Notes: generated by a model not told the origin, from the sequence alone. A DNA stretch of 64,000 bases from Lithospermum erythrorhizon (GCA_019722365.1 JADFUC010002027.1:62001-126000); one strand, 5' to 3'. Shown: positions 22,577-35,264, numbered from the stretch's first letter. Numbers and translations: made by a program.

Positions 22577-25500
22577 TTAGCAAAAGAACATGGAACTGCG
22601 GACATTATCATCAAGCTTGGGCATTGGTGGAACAGGAACGGTGCCAGCATGGGAGACTCCACGACCTGAAGACGTCTCAGAAGCATCTTCAAACTTCATC
22701 CATTGGCCCAACTGACTTGCAGCCAAGTGCGCATAACATATTGGAGCGACTGCGTACACACAAAAGAAAGCAAGGAGTTCTTAATGTAAGAAATGAAAGA
22801 AAAAGTAGATTGAATAATTCAATATTAACCAAAGGAAGTCATCTTACCAACTGAAATGGCTGTGGTGCTTCTCTGGTAGCTGTAATAAGGTAATAATAGA
22901 CACAATTAGGGGACTAACATTATTTAAAGATCCACTAGGTTTCCCTGACTAACACAAATTACCACCAATACTTATGTAAGAACAACCCCACTTACACATA
23001 GGACAGTGAATGCACAAGTTCCTGAAGATCATCGGCGTTGTAACCAAGCTCATCATATAGGATATGATAGTGGGTTGGCCTTGTCGTCCCCTGTTAGAAT
23101 ATGATAGATAATAGTTAATATATATTAACATGTTAAATACGTCTGCTCCAAAATAACTTACAATTGCTCAAAAATAACTTACAATTGCTCCAAAATGAGA
23201 ACATAAATAGAAATCATTGTTCTTTGGGTGACAAATCTTGCTGTCAATGATAGTGCCTGTACAACAGCAAAATGAGAACTATTTATAGGACAGAACATTC
23301 TACATCGATCAGTGAACTGTTCAACTTATGTTACCTGGGGGAACATTATCAGGGGATCCACCAGACTGGAAGAACTTTGTATGGTGATTCTTTTGTGCAA
23401 CAATCACGAGAAACTTGGGTGACCACTTTTCATCTAGAAACTTGCAGGCCTACAAAGTGTAATTAAAAAGAAAATAAAATAGAAGCCTCAAAGATTAAGA
23501 AAGGTATCCATATAATAAACAATACATACCTCAATAATTTGATCGAGCTCTTTATTGAGAACTTGGTTGAATTGTGATTCACTAACGCCATCTCTGTAAA
23601 TCACAAGTAGAGTAAAATTATACTATTTGGTTTTGTAGTAATTGAAGAAAAGGCAAATGATGAAGACACAGATCAACGTAGTATTATTAAACAGATTTCC
23701 TCCTTCCATGACACACCAAGGACCCCTCTTAATATTACTCAACAGATGTCCTTCCTCATCAAACATGGGCCCACACCTCTTAATATTATTAAAGAAATCT
23801 CCTTAGTATTTATCCCATCGACATCACACCCAATACAATTAGACTAATTAATAGAAATGTGTGCATCTGACCCAGTTTAAAATTCATTTTCTCCTTAATG
23901 CTTGAGTCATACAAAAGTTACCAGAAACATTAGGCACTTTTGCTTGACTTGGTTGATTGAAGTGACAGTTCAAATAATTTTTTTACCGGAATATGATAAT
24001 TTGATCTGGTTTCTGTTTCCCAGAGCTGACATAGAAATCAAGCAACAACTCCCTGCAATGGGTATAAAGCTATGCTCAGAGATGCAAATGCAATGGGTAA
24101 AAAACAAGTTATACTCAGAGTTCCCCAAGCAGTAGAATATAATGCCAACAAGACGATGAGAAAAGTATAACCATTCAGTGAACAAAATATTAAGGTTTAT
24201 TCACTTTACATTGAATACAACAAAGGATAAGCTCAAAATATTAAGATTTCTTCACTTCACATTGACTGGGACCCAAAAATAAGCTAAGGGTCTAATGTGA
24301 CGTGCTTGTCTGCTTCTAGTAGTATGGTTTTTGCCTTTCGTATATATAAAAACAAAGTGTGAGAGATTTTCCTTGGTGATTATAAGGCGACTTTCTCCCA
24401 GTTTATACAGATAATTGAGTTCGTAATACTGGAGAAGGAACAAACAAAGGAAATTTACCTAATTATGCCTTCATCTTCCTTTTCTGAAACTGGTTTGAAA
24501 AGAGAATCTATCATCTCAACCTTCGGGGACTGAGTACGCACTGATGCTCTGTAGCGAGATATCAAGGGCCATTGTCTCGAACTAACAACCTGTAATGCAG
24601 CTAATGCATTAAACAGTGTAGTTTCTACTACAATCATGTATCTCACAAGGGGTGGAACAAGAATAAAAATACCGCTGCTATAGATGGAACATCAGATTGC
24701 CCAGGAGACCCATGAGACACGTCCATGCCGAGAATTATAGTTGGCACCTTGGACACCAGAGGAAGTGTTCTTTCCAAAGATAACAAAGAGTTCAACCCAC
24801 CAAGCTGTTACAACAGAGATGTGACCATTGTTGACATAATTTCAAACAACCAAGAAACTAGAATGATCCTCATAAGTCAAAGCTTAGCATTTATCTTCAG
24901 AAGAAGATTTGTCAGGTACTGATCATTGATTCTAGTAGGAGCCATGCACTGAGTAACTACCCCAAAATCTGACAGATTCTTTTTCTTCCAGGGACCTTGA
25001 CAATGTTTAGCAAAATAAATTAGCAAGTATATACACTGCGGTATTAACATGAGAAAAATTAATATTAACAATTTCCAACTGGTTGAAAAATCAACAAATA
25101 AATTAGCTCAGTTAATCTACTGCAGTGTCCATAGGTACATGGTGTTCAGACCAACCATATATGTCACAGTTTTTCCTCTCAGGCAGCAGACAGAGAAGGA
25201 ACTTTGGAGCTCCAGGCAGTTTGGCTTGTATCTGTTCAAACATCTTTTCCACTCTAACAAGGGGTGGTGCCCGTCTGAACTGAGGACTTTCTTCGAATAC
25301 ATCAAATGGCTGTTCAACCATCTGCCAGTCCAAAAAATATACCAAGAATTAAGTAAATGATAGAGGGTGAGGGAGCTACCAAGCACGTTAAAATTGTCAA
25401 CGTGTAAGAGAATAAACATACTATGCCTTTCATATCTCCACATTTAATCAGATCTCTGATCAGGTTGCGAACATCACAGCGTGCTGAGAAGTTGACAAGG

Positions 25501-28195
25501 GCCCACATCTCTATCTTTGCAGGCTCTACCAATTTCTAACCACCCACAGAAAGTTGAATGAGGAAAATGATCATAATCTTTATCACTGAACAAATCCAAG
25601 GATAACAAGAATCAGCAAACCTACCTTATGATTGAAGTTCCACCTTCCATTCCTAGGAAACACATCATCTCCATTGCCAACTTTCAACTGCAATTAATTA
25701 CCATGTCCATAACATTTTAAGCAAGGCCACAAACAACATACTTATTCTTTTTATTACAAACACTATTCTAACCCAAGTCCAGGAAAAAAGAAGAAATAAA
25801 TTCAACATAACTATTACATTTATTGAAAACCTTAAGACTCTAACCTAAGACATCTAGAAAAAAAGAATAAAATTAACATAACCACTACTTTTATAGCAAA
25901 ACTTAATACTCGACCCAAAGACCACTAGAGAACAAGAAATTGTACAAATTAAAAAATGTGTACCTTGGGTGTAGGAAGAACACGGCCTTCAATTTGGGTG
26001 AAATTGTTGTTGACAGAAATGCCACAAGAACGAAGCATGGGCTCAGCATCATAATTACTGATTCTCAGAGCCTGACATATCATGAAAACGAGTTAAAAGA
26101 CCAATTAAACAAAATTGGTAAACAAAACCAAAAAGGCTTATACATAAATAACTCACATTAGTCAAGACAGACATCCGCTCTTGAGGCTTCTGCCTAGATT
26201 TCTCAACCAATGAAGCTCTTTGGAAGTTTGTTAGTGCTTTTGTGTATCGTTGCAGAGACACCAATTCACACAGCTAGAAATGTAATCTCAGCAAGTGATG
26301 ATAAAATTACCCACAAAATGACATTCAAACCAAACTAAAAAATTCTAAAGAATATACCTCAATAGGGAAGTAAGTGGGACGCTTTGGTTTGCCAACATTG
26401 ATGCATGGAAGATCAGCAGAATAACGCAAATCAATGTTGCGTTGATTAACAAAATAATCATAGACTGTCACTTCTGTAGTCTCAGGCTCTCCATTCGCAT
26501 CTTTAGTTTTCTGCTTCAGGGTAAACCTGCAGTGTGTTTTCAGAAAAGAAAATACAAAATGATGGAGCTGATTAAGTAATCATGCAAATATAGCAAACAC
26601 TTGAAATCTAAGCAAAATAAAGAGAAATACGTTTGTTCTCTGCAAGGCCTCTCGCTCAACCCAGTGATCTTGTATTCTTGATTTGTAGGGCTTGTCTTCA
26701 CCCTGAGATTCTTGAGTGTCCTTTTGGCCTACTCATGAAAATTTAAAAACCAGTAAGAAATTCTTACACATTTTCCTCGTAAGTGTATTAGCAAAGAGAA
26801 AAAGAGATGCATAATTTACCTTGACCCAGTCAAGGCTAAAGGGGTCCTTCACATTTTGGTTAAGAATCAAGAAATCAACCACTGGCCCCGGTTGAATAAT
26901 CATAGTTGTGGATACATCTGACAGAAACAATAGCATAGTCAAACAAGTATATAAATTAAGTCATCCATGACAGTCAACATTCAATAATTAGTTAAAAACC
27001 TAAAGATTACCAATATTCAAAGATAAGCCTCCCTGGGTAGTACGGAAACTTGAGTGAAATCCTCGACAGCCAAGAACACCACCTCCAACTTCAGTAAAGT
27101 TCTTGGGATCATTATGGAAAAAGGATTGCCGAACAAGCAAGCAACCCCTGAAATACAATAGTTATGTATAAGTATTCACATTGCAATAACCAAACATCCA
27201 TGTGCATTCTTCCATTCAAAAACATTTCAACTTATTGATCATTGTAAAAATATTCAAGAAAGAAAAAAAATTCTGGGTTAGGAAGAAAAAAAAACAGCAG
27301 TAACTTACTGTTTTGCAGCATGCTGCCTTAATATTATATCTAAAACCCTCAATGCTTCTTGGGAGTCCTCGGACTCTTGACCACGTAAAGCATTGGCAAT
27401 CGCCTGCATAGGGATTTTCGCAGCATAACTCAACTCCACCTTGAATGTTTTGGAGTTATAAGGCCGCCGTAGCCTTTTCTTATCAGTCTCATTGGGACTA
27501 CCTGGGCCACCAGGGCTAGAATTTCCATTGTTCCTTCATAAATAAGGAGTACAGACTCAGTAATTAAATGCAACAACCTAATAACAGCAACAACAGCCCT
27601 GAAGCAATACCTGCTTGATGTCACCTCCTCAAGCACAACAGTGAACTCGAGTTTGTTCCTAGGAAGAGCACCGACAGTAAATAGGGTCTTCTCCCCATCA
27701 TATGCAAACTGCTTATCAGCTAACTCTGAGCCATAAGTTTGATGAACTTTATCCAGCACTTTTCTTCCAATTCCCTTCCCATCCACAGGGCGGCCATCTT
27801 CATAATAAAGCGCAACCTGTACATGAAAAAAATCAAACTCCAAATTACTGACTACTATGGAGGGGGGTCATCAAGACATAAAACGAACAAAAAGTAATAT
27901 TTTTCAGGAGGGGTAATGAGGAAAGGAGGCATTCATGATAAGCTGAGCGCAGCAAGGACTATACACTGTAGTGGAAGAAATGACCATCCACATTCTTGAC
28001 ATTCACTTTGAAGTGATTTGTGAGCAGCTGAATCTTTTGTCCTTTACTCCCGACACCACGCCTAGCCATGGGTACTCTTACTACCTTTTTCTTGTTCATA
28101 TCGGCTTCTACTTTTATCGGAGTGGTATCAGAAGGAACAGGTGGGGGAGGTGGCAGAGACTCTGGAGCGCCATTTCCATCATCAACTGAACCCAT
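22577..28195 (-). CDS. AGO4: ARGONAUTE4-clade protein, 22 coding exons, 908 residues
   Basis: Coding exons on the minus strand (high to low): 28195-27965, 27816-27611, 27533-27309, 27147-27011, 26917-26820, 26728-26631, 26526-26358, 26273-26157, 26071-25964, 25687-25625, 25535-25422, 25321-25156, 24995-24883, 24804-24673, 24589-24459, 24052-23987, 23593-23530, 23449-23335, 23256-23183, 23090-22996, 22879-22848, 22749-22577. They sum to 2727 bases in phase. The protein has the Argonaute N, PAZ, MID and PIWI domains; the slicer tetrad is D643 (GMDVSHG), E684, D726 (RDGVSESQF) and H859 (ICYAHLAA). It ends SMFFC like AGO4/6/9. AGO4 proteins bind 24-nt siRNAs in the nucleus and guide RNA-directed DNA methylation. 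All introns are GT-AG by eye except that after exon 14 of the gene (the 13th coding exon), where AAG is followed by CTTTGA. AGO4 and AGO9 cannot be separated here. Confidence 0.95.
23144..23190 (-). repeat. 21-bp tandem duplication spanning an AGO4 splice donor
   Basis: Units 23144-23164 and 23165-23185 differ by one base and a partial third follows. Each contains the exon end (GAGCAATT) and the donor GTAAGT, so two equal donors lie 21 bases apart. Use of the far donor would add GTA AGT TAT TTT TGA, an in-frame stop. Confidence 0.85.
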
Positions 28196-28203
28196 CTCAA
28201 TAT

Positions 28204-29516
28204 CTGTAAAAAACATTCAAGATATCAACCTCAATTTGTCAAACCAATGCCATACCCTTGCTGCATAATGTAGCTGCAGTCTAGAAATGCATCAACCAAT
28301 TTTACGATCAAAATCACTCCAAAAAAACAAGAAAAAACATGTACAGCACAACAAAATTTTGCTAGAGGATTCAAACAAAACCATAGAAATATATAATTCA
28401 ATCCTTACAAGTTACTCTAATTTTGAATTTTGATGGTTGACTTTAAAATTTCGACTTATTTTTAAACATGTACCGAGTATATAATAAGTGAAAATGTATC
28501 TAATGATAATATTTATAGTGTAGTAACTAATTTTGAATGAAGTCAAAATGAGTTACAAATTTTGTCAATTTTTTGACAACTGAAAAATTGGACAATCTTT
28601 TTGGGACAGAGATAGTGATTATTATAAGCCCATAAATCAACAATAAATCATGGTAAACAAACATGCAACCCAATATACAACATTGTTCAACAAGGGTTGA
28701 AATTTATTTCATTGCGTAAACGGAAATATAATGGGAAAAAATATTACCTCGTACTAAAATATTGTGACATTTTGATTTTAATGAGTTGACTTTTTATGCA
28801 TAAGTGAAAATGAGTCAATTAAAGTTACAAATTTTGTCAATTTTGAGCACTCAAAACATAATTTATTTGATTGCCTTAGAAAACAAAAGATTTAACTATA
28901 TTCTTCAACAAGAGTTGAAATTTATTTCATTGCATAAACTGGAAATATAATGGAAAACAAAATATACAAAAAAGATACTCCGTATATTTTAAAATTGAGA
29001 ATAAATATATGGAAAATTCTGCACAAAAGGAAAAGGTCAACATAAAAACAGTTAAAGCAACAAATATCATGAATAGCAGCAAACAAAAAATTCCATTAGA
29101 TTTTATTTCTATAATAATAATAACCCATTAGAAGATAAAACCAAATACACAAAAAAGCACAAACATATAAACCCAAAAATTAACAAGAAATCATGGTAAA
29201 AATGAACCATACCTAAGAAAACAAAAATTTAACTACATTTTTTAACAAGGGTTTAAATTTATTTCATTACCAAAAAAGGAAACACAAAACCCCAGTTAAA
29301 ATTCAAAATAAATAAATGGAAAATTCAGCATAAAAGGAAAAAAGTCAACATAACCACAGTTAAAGCAAGAAAAATCATGAATACCGGCAAACCAACAAAT
29401 ACATTACATTTTCTTTCTATAAAAATAATAATAACCCATCAGAACATATAACCAAGTACAAAAAAAGCACGAATTTCCCGGAAAAAGAAATCTGGAAATA
29501 GTGAAATTCTCCATAC
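28204..29516 (-). other. AGO4 leader intron, with duplications and MITE debris
   Basis: The intron runs from donor CTCAG|GTATGG to acceptor TTTTTTACAG|ATATTGAG, just before the start codon. It carries two or three diverged copies of a segment marked by CAACAAGGGTTGAAATTTATTTC (near 28688, 28906, 29243) and a paired block (about 28990-29165 and 29300-29466). A degenerate MITE appears near 28415-28615, ending TTTTTGGGACAGAGATAG. Leader introns often raise expression; that is not shown here. Confidence 0.7.
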
Positions 29517-29660
29517 CTGAGTGCAAGAGAGAGTTAATAGTAAAGGAGAAAGTGGACAAAGTTTTGGGACAGTAGAAACAAGAATGAAGGAGGAGAAAGT
29601 GGACAAAGTTTTGGGACAGAGACTGAGAAAGGTGTGCAGCTGCGCAGGTATACTCATAGT
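29517..29660 (-). other. AGO4 5' leader exon with a 28-bp direct repeat
   Basis: The exon ends at donor CTTGCACTCAG|GTATGG. Two exact 28-base copies (29545-29572 and 29592-29619; core TCCCAAAACTTTGTCCAC on the minus strand) are 47 bases apart, making the leader pyrimidine-rich. A possible TATA-like ATAAATACT lies near 29655-29665, so the transcription start is only approximate. Confidence 0.6.
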
Positions 29661-30421
29661 ATTTATGCGCTGTCGTCCTTTTCGTATGGGGGCCCACGTC
29701 CCAGCGTTATAACCTAGGTCATTAATTGTTTTTTAAATATAGTTTTAAGTGATTAAAATAAGTCCGACCCTGGTCCTTAGAAAGATTCGAACAATCTCAA
29801 GAATCAAGATTTGCTAGTTCAACCGCTAGATTATTTGACTATCTCCATTAACCTTTCATTTGATACTTGAATATAAAAGTTAAAAAATAAAAAATGGATG
29901 TTTAAAAAATAAAAAATTAATTTTCGATCTTTTTGATCTGGATGAATGGAGACGAGGACAAAACTTAAAATTTAGTCTATATGAAAGTAATGAGGTGAAC
30001 CGAAGCAGATATTATACACTGTGTGAAGTAAATTATTTAACATCGATTCATCTAATCAAATATGATAACAAAATTTTTTTTATCAGGAGAAGTTAAAATT
30101 TATCCTTAATTCATCTCGATCCAAACGAATCAGAAAGGTTGTCTAATTTAAAAAAATAATTTGATTACCGATAATGAAGTTAAATTGTGTTTTAATAATC
30201 CATATCAGTGCAAGTGTTAATTCAATTAGTAATTAATTTATTGAATACCTAAACTATTTTAATCTTTAGACAAAATCAAAATGATCGAACGGTATTATCA
30301 TGTTTTTTTATTTTTTGTTATGAAAATTAACATTGAAAATATATCTGTAACATTTGCGGAGATATCATGTTAGGTGGTGCATTATATTCCATATCCCCTC
30401 AATTAATGTTAATTCCAGATA
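29661..30421. other. AGO4 promoter side and AT-rich intergenic DNA
   Basis: No coding sequence seen. It contains a SINE-like segment (29775-29855) and AT-rich simple sequence. Confidence 0.5.
29775..29855 (-). mobile_element. SINE-like fragment with tRNA-type boxes
   Basis: The minus strand reads AATCTAGCGGTTGAACTAGC, then after about 25 bases TGTTCGAATCTTTCTAAGG. The first looks like an A box and TTCGAATC like a B box of a tRNA-derived promoter. A related plus-strand segment occurs at 43163-43230. Confidence 0.45.
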
Positions 30422-33400
30422 CTCCATTTTAAATTAATTGGATTTTCTCTTATTTTTCGGTATTAATAACTTTTAATCATCAATTATTTTTATGTATTAA
30501 TATGAAAAATTACAAAAAATAATATTATGAAAATATTTTGCAAAATTAAATTCAACGACATCAATTTTATATTTTTGAAATTGAAGGACAAAAGAATTCT
30601 GGGCTAAAGTCAGACACACTTGTCCCTTAACATTTAAAATACGATTAAATTTAATTATTAAAATGTTTAGTTGTTAAATTAATTAACGAAGTTGGACTCC
30701 ACTTTTATGTTCATAGAGTATAAACGTTAATGCTTCTAAGCTACTGTCGAGATAGTTTAAATCGGTAGATATCGGGACAATTAAATGGATCGGGTTTTCA
30801 CTACATAAAATAATTTTGTCACTCCATTCACCACACAAACCAAACAAGACCCAAAATAAAATCCCATCTCCTTCCCCCAACCCCCAAAAACCGTGAGCCC
30901 CTCCCCTTCCCCCTTGGATTTTCTTTTTTCGATTTCTTCTTCATCTTGCAAGCTTTGGCTCTAAAATTTCTTGGAGAGTTTCCCCACATCATCCTTTACG
31001 TATTTGAGTGTAAGGTTATACTTTTTGAGTATTCTTTGAGTTACGAGAATGCTGACTTTGGTGATTTGGTTGACTTCAAGTTTTGGGGTTTAAACAGATA
31101 ATTATCAGTCTTGGGGATTATGGTATATAAGCCGATAACACTGATTTATGAGTTGAAATATGTTGTATACAGCTTGACTTTCGTTGAGTTTTGTAGAAAA
31201 ATGTAATTGTAAAGTGACTTGGAGTTTAATATAGCCGTTTTGGGAGAAGTGGTGATTTTTGTGTCATTGGACGGTAGCATGCTTATGTAGGATTTTGTGT
31301 TGATTAATGTTTGGGTTTTGATTAAAGGTCATAGAAATGGATTACACTACTTTAATCATCGTTTGATCGACAGATATTGTTTGTGAGTGTTTGCATTGGG
31401 CAGGAAGGGCCGAGAATGTATTATCGTGGTTCGATTTTTGTCATTTTATTATTCGCTCAAACACGCCGTAGTATTTATTTCCACCTAGAGTTGTTAAGTT
31501 GATAATTAAATATGGTCATGTAGTTGGAAATAAAAAATAAAATATGTTAAGGGTTAAATTGTAGCAAGTAGTACAAAATTTTTGGGTGTTTTGATTAGAC
31601 ATGGATCGATTATCGGGAAATAAAAAATAAAATATGTTATGGTTGAAATTGCAGCAAGTAGTAATTGTAAATTTCGCGCAAGTAGTAATAATGCTCGCCT
31701 AATCAGCCGATCACTTAATCAATCCGAAAGGCACTTGATTGGATTAGGCGAGGCATTGTTATTTCTTAAATAATATACTAATCACGTGAGTTTTATTTAT
31801 CGCTTGTATAATGTATATGTTTGTACTTGTTGGTTGTCTCTGAGGATATGCTCACTATTACTTCCATTGTAGAGATGAATGCTATGGGACGAGATGGTTA
31901 TATATTGTCATTGTGTGTCTTAATTGGGGTTGTATTTTCATCTTGTAATTGATGATTTTGGTGTTTTGCTGAAGTTGTTTATTTCTTGCGTTGGTCGTCA
32001 GTTTTTTACCGAGTCGTGATAGGTGTTTTTGAGAAGTTGTTGATATAATGCAAGAATTAATTTTGTTGCGCTTTATACTACAAAGATAAGTACGGAGTTT
32101 ATGATGTATGTTGAAGTTGTATTATTCGTATTTGCCTTTATACCGGTATAAGTGCCGTGTTTTTGCTTCGCATCTCGTTACGATTCGCGATACTATGCCG
32201 ACGGGCATAAGTTTCTCCTGCTGTGCCGAGGCTGATTATATGCGATTAGTCAGAGAATCGGATATGAGCTTGGTCGAGTTGATCGTGTTGATACAGCTTG
32301 ACACCGTTGCTTGAGTCGACTGAAAGGTTTGTTGATTGAGTTAAGTCGAGCCGATAGAGTCGCCGAGCTGATCGAGTGGTTTAGTTGTGCCTTCGGGTGC
32401 TTCTATGTTGTCGGTGGCTGTGAGCCGTCCTGCTTTGTTGTGTTAAGTGTTGTTTAAACTTTCTATGGTGTTTCGTGATATGTTTGCGACTCATTTATTG
32501 GTTATGGATACATGTGATTATAATGATGTTGCCTTGATGAAATTATATTTAATTATGTTTGGGTTGATCATTGATAGTATTATTTGGTTCTCTTTGTGAT
32601 TCTAGTCGATATTAATCGTTATACCTCTCTTAATGTTAAAAATTGAGTTGGTTAATGGTTGAGTTAACTTTGAATGAGAGAAATATTAGGTACAAAACAT
32701 TTTTAAACCGAGGTTCATGCTAGTTTATCGAAGGATGTTGATGATATTTTATAAATGGTGGAAATTTGAATTCAAAATGCGCAGAGATGTTTATGATCTA
32801 ACCAATGACGCTGATACCATTGGCGGGAATAAGTTCCGTATACTAATTTAAGAATACGCGAGATAATTTTGTACATAAGTTTACCTTAATTCAAGACATA
32901 ACTTGCTACGTTGAATTAAGATAATGAAACGATTTGGAAGTTCTTATGATAAACATTCAGATGTCCTAGGAGGTGTATAGCTATATTTGGGAGTAGCACT
33001 TTAAGGTGAACTAAAGATAATAGTTGAGTTGTTATATGATTGGAATACTATCGGGAAGTAGCTATACTTAAGAAAGATAACAAATAGAGAGATATTATCT
33101 CCCGTGATTAAGGTGTATCGAGGAGGTTGTTGTAGTGGTGTGAGTTGTCGCGTTAGTTGGTTCATTAAGGAAAGACGATCTTGTCGTAGAGTAGTATATA
33201 AAATAACCTCGAGGTATAATCTTAAATAGGTAAAGTCAATTTAATCATCCTTTGTTTGAAATGAGGTGGGTTAACTTCGTGGATATTTGTATTCACTCAC
33301 CATAGTCGACTCTATTCTTTGCGGGCGGGCATTTTATATGCCTAGGTCGGTCATGGGACGAACAGATGCATCAGTCGAGTAGTCGCTGCACTGGGTGGAT

Positions 33401-33742
33401 AATAATGGTGGCCGAAAGACCTCAACATATACTTTATCTTCTTTGCATTTACATTGTACTTTGCATAATTATTGTTGTCTCGAGTTGTAAAACCCATTGT
33501 TTGATGTCGATTTATATTATTACTTTTCGCTGGCTGGCAAAGGTTGTTAGTTCAATTTACGGGCAAGTTAGCTTATTTTTATTTATCGTGATAAACGAAG
33601 CTCATTTTTATCGTTATCCATCGCTGTGACTCGATTATTCAGTTGGATGACGGTCTCAACTCGTGGTGGCCTACCTAGCGGGTCGTTATAAAAAGTCTTG
33701 ACAAGTAAATCTTAAACATCAATTAATTTGAAATGGAAAGAG
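30422..33742. mobile_element. Stowaway-like ends that may enclose a later insertion
   Basis: TA|CTCCATTTTAAATTAATTGG (30420) and its inverted match CAATTAATTTGAAATGGAAAGAG|TA (ending 33742) fit the two ends of one MITE 3.3 kb apart. The spacing is explained if the block at 30664-33688 entered it. An alternative left-element end near 30590 exists, so this pairing is tentative. Confidence 0.4.
30664..33688 (+). repeat. Probable large solo LTR of a gypsy element
   Basis: A 3-kb non-coding block of clearly different, less AT-rich composition. It starts TGTTTAGTTGTTAAATT and ends CGGGTCGTTA, with TAAAA at 30659-30663 and again at 33689-33693. A C-rich leader-like segment (30840-30920: CCTTCCCCCAACCCCC) suggests an LTR transcription start. 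Endings of the form GGGTCGTTACA are common in plant gypsy LTRs, so the CA may be lost. There is no coding capacity; the 68-residue frame at 32108 looks accidental. Confidence 0.4.
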
Positions 33743-34680
33743 TACAAAACATATTAAAAGAGATTATCTTTTGAAATATTTTTTTATCAAATCTTATATC
33801 ATGTATATAAAAAATATTTAAGTTTAAAATTTAAGAAATAATGATATTTTAAAAGCTTAATTTCATATAACCCCAAACTACGTGCACATTTTAAATTTGA
33901 CCTCTCACTTTTCTATTTTTAATTTGCCCATTCTATCTACTTTTGATGTGAAAATGGATGAAAGGTCATTTCACATTAGGACAATTTCGAAATTGAACAT
34001 CTAATAGTTGTTTGGACAAATTTTAGAACTAATAGTTGTTTGGACAAATTTTAGAACTAATAATTTGTTTACCTTTTAATAAAACCAAAAGATTTTTATA
34101 AAGAAAATTGAAATTCAAACGCTACCACCCTACCCGTGTCCTATTGGCCTAGTGATATCTGGCCTAAGCCTCTATCCAAAGTCTCTGTAGTTCAATTCAT
34201 GTAAGAGTATATTATAAGCATACTTTCTCGCTGCACCACCATGGGAAGAGTATATTATACATACTTTCTCGCCAGACACCCACTATGTGAGCAAATTTTC
34301 TAAGACCTACTTCAGAGATGTTCAAGCTGGAGCTTAGGCTCATTTGCTTAGCTTATAATTTAATTAATGTCTGATATCGTATGTAATTTGTAACTTCATC
34401 GTTAGAGGAAAAAACACCACCACCCCAACCGTGCAATACTTTATCCACATCTTTTTTACGAAATAATGCATATATATATATAAAATCAAGAGTAAGATAT
34501 CAAGACACGTAAGATAAATTTCACTGAAACTCAAAAATGTCATACAACTCATACAACACATATACAACTCATACAATCAAAGTAAACAACATGAACAATA
34601 TAAATCATAAACTACAAGAGACATGGGTAATAGTGAGTCGTGGGAACACTTCGGTGCCTCGAAAAAAAAGTAAAAACCTT
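33743..34680. other. AT-rich intergenic with short tandem duplications and a SINE-like piece
   Basis: 34001-34056 is a 28-bp unit (CTAATAGTTGTTTGGACAAA...) in two exact copies plus a partial third. AGAGTATATTATA..CATACTTTCTCG occurs at 34204 and 34247. 34138-34205 (TTGGCCTAGTGATATCTGGCC) has the look of a SINE A-box head. No gene. Confidence 0.6.
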
Positions 34681-34730
34681 ATCGAAAGAAACCCAAACGG
34701 GACAAAAACTCAATAAAGAAAAAGAAGACT

Positions 34731-35264
34731 CTCAAGAGCCCCGCCATGTCAAAACGTGATCCGCTGCCTCTGCACAGCCTCGATCAAGATGCGTAGGTTG
34801 CTGGTTTGACCTCAGCAACGATTTAATTCTGTGGATACGGATTCTGATCAAAAAGTCGCTTCCATTCCTTTGCCCGCCAAATCTCATGAATCGTAACTCC
34901 AATTGCAAGGATAATGGCTCGATCGAATGCCTTTGCCCATGCTCCTTCGATCCACTTCCCAAGATAAAGACTCTCCGCAGTAGTCATTCCGCTTCCTAAT
35001 GCCCAACAGTCCCAGATAGCGTACTGCTACGGCCGAGGTAACGGGATGAAAAGAACAAACGATGTGAATGGCCTCATCTTCATTCCCGCCTAAAAACACA
35101 AGAACATCGCCGAGGTTCATGTGAAGCGCAGAGTCCCTAGTAGCCAACCGCTTCCGACAGGATAACCAGAGGGTGAAGGAAAATTTGGGAGGAATGAAAG
35201 GCCTCCAAATAATCCTCATCCAAGGGTATGTCGGATTAGGAACTCTCAAAGTTTCATAAACCAA
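34731..35264 (-). pseudogene. LINE C-terminal zinc-binding (zf-RVT) region
   Basis: 34884-35264 encodes IIWRPFIPPKFSFTLWLSCR, then KRLATRDSALHMNLG, matching the plant LINE zf-RVT module (W....P.K..FF.W....RL.T.D.L). The expected Cys/His pairs that follow are eroded. 34731-34962, in another frame, continues the tail (HEIWR-like segment). Non-functional. Confidence 0.75.

Noticed and set aside
23902..24135. Plus-strand frames crossing the AGO4 gene (also 25049-25360 and 27971-28268)
   Set aside because: They are antisense shadows of AGO4 exons; the minus-strand exons explain the sequence fully.
32108..32314. 68-residue plus-strand frame
   Set aside because: Sits inside the LTR-like block, isolated, with no familiar motif; frames of this length are expected by chance.
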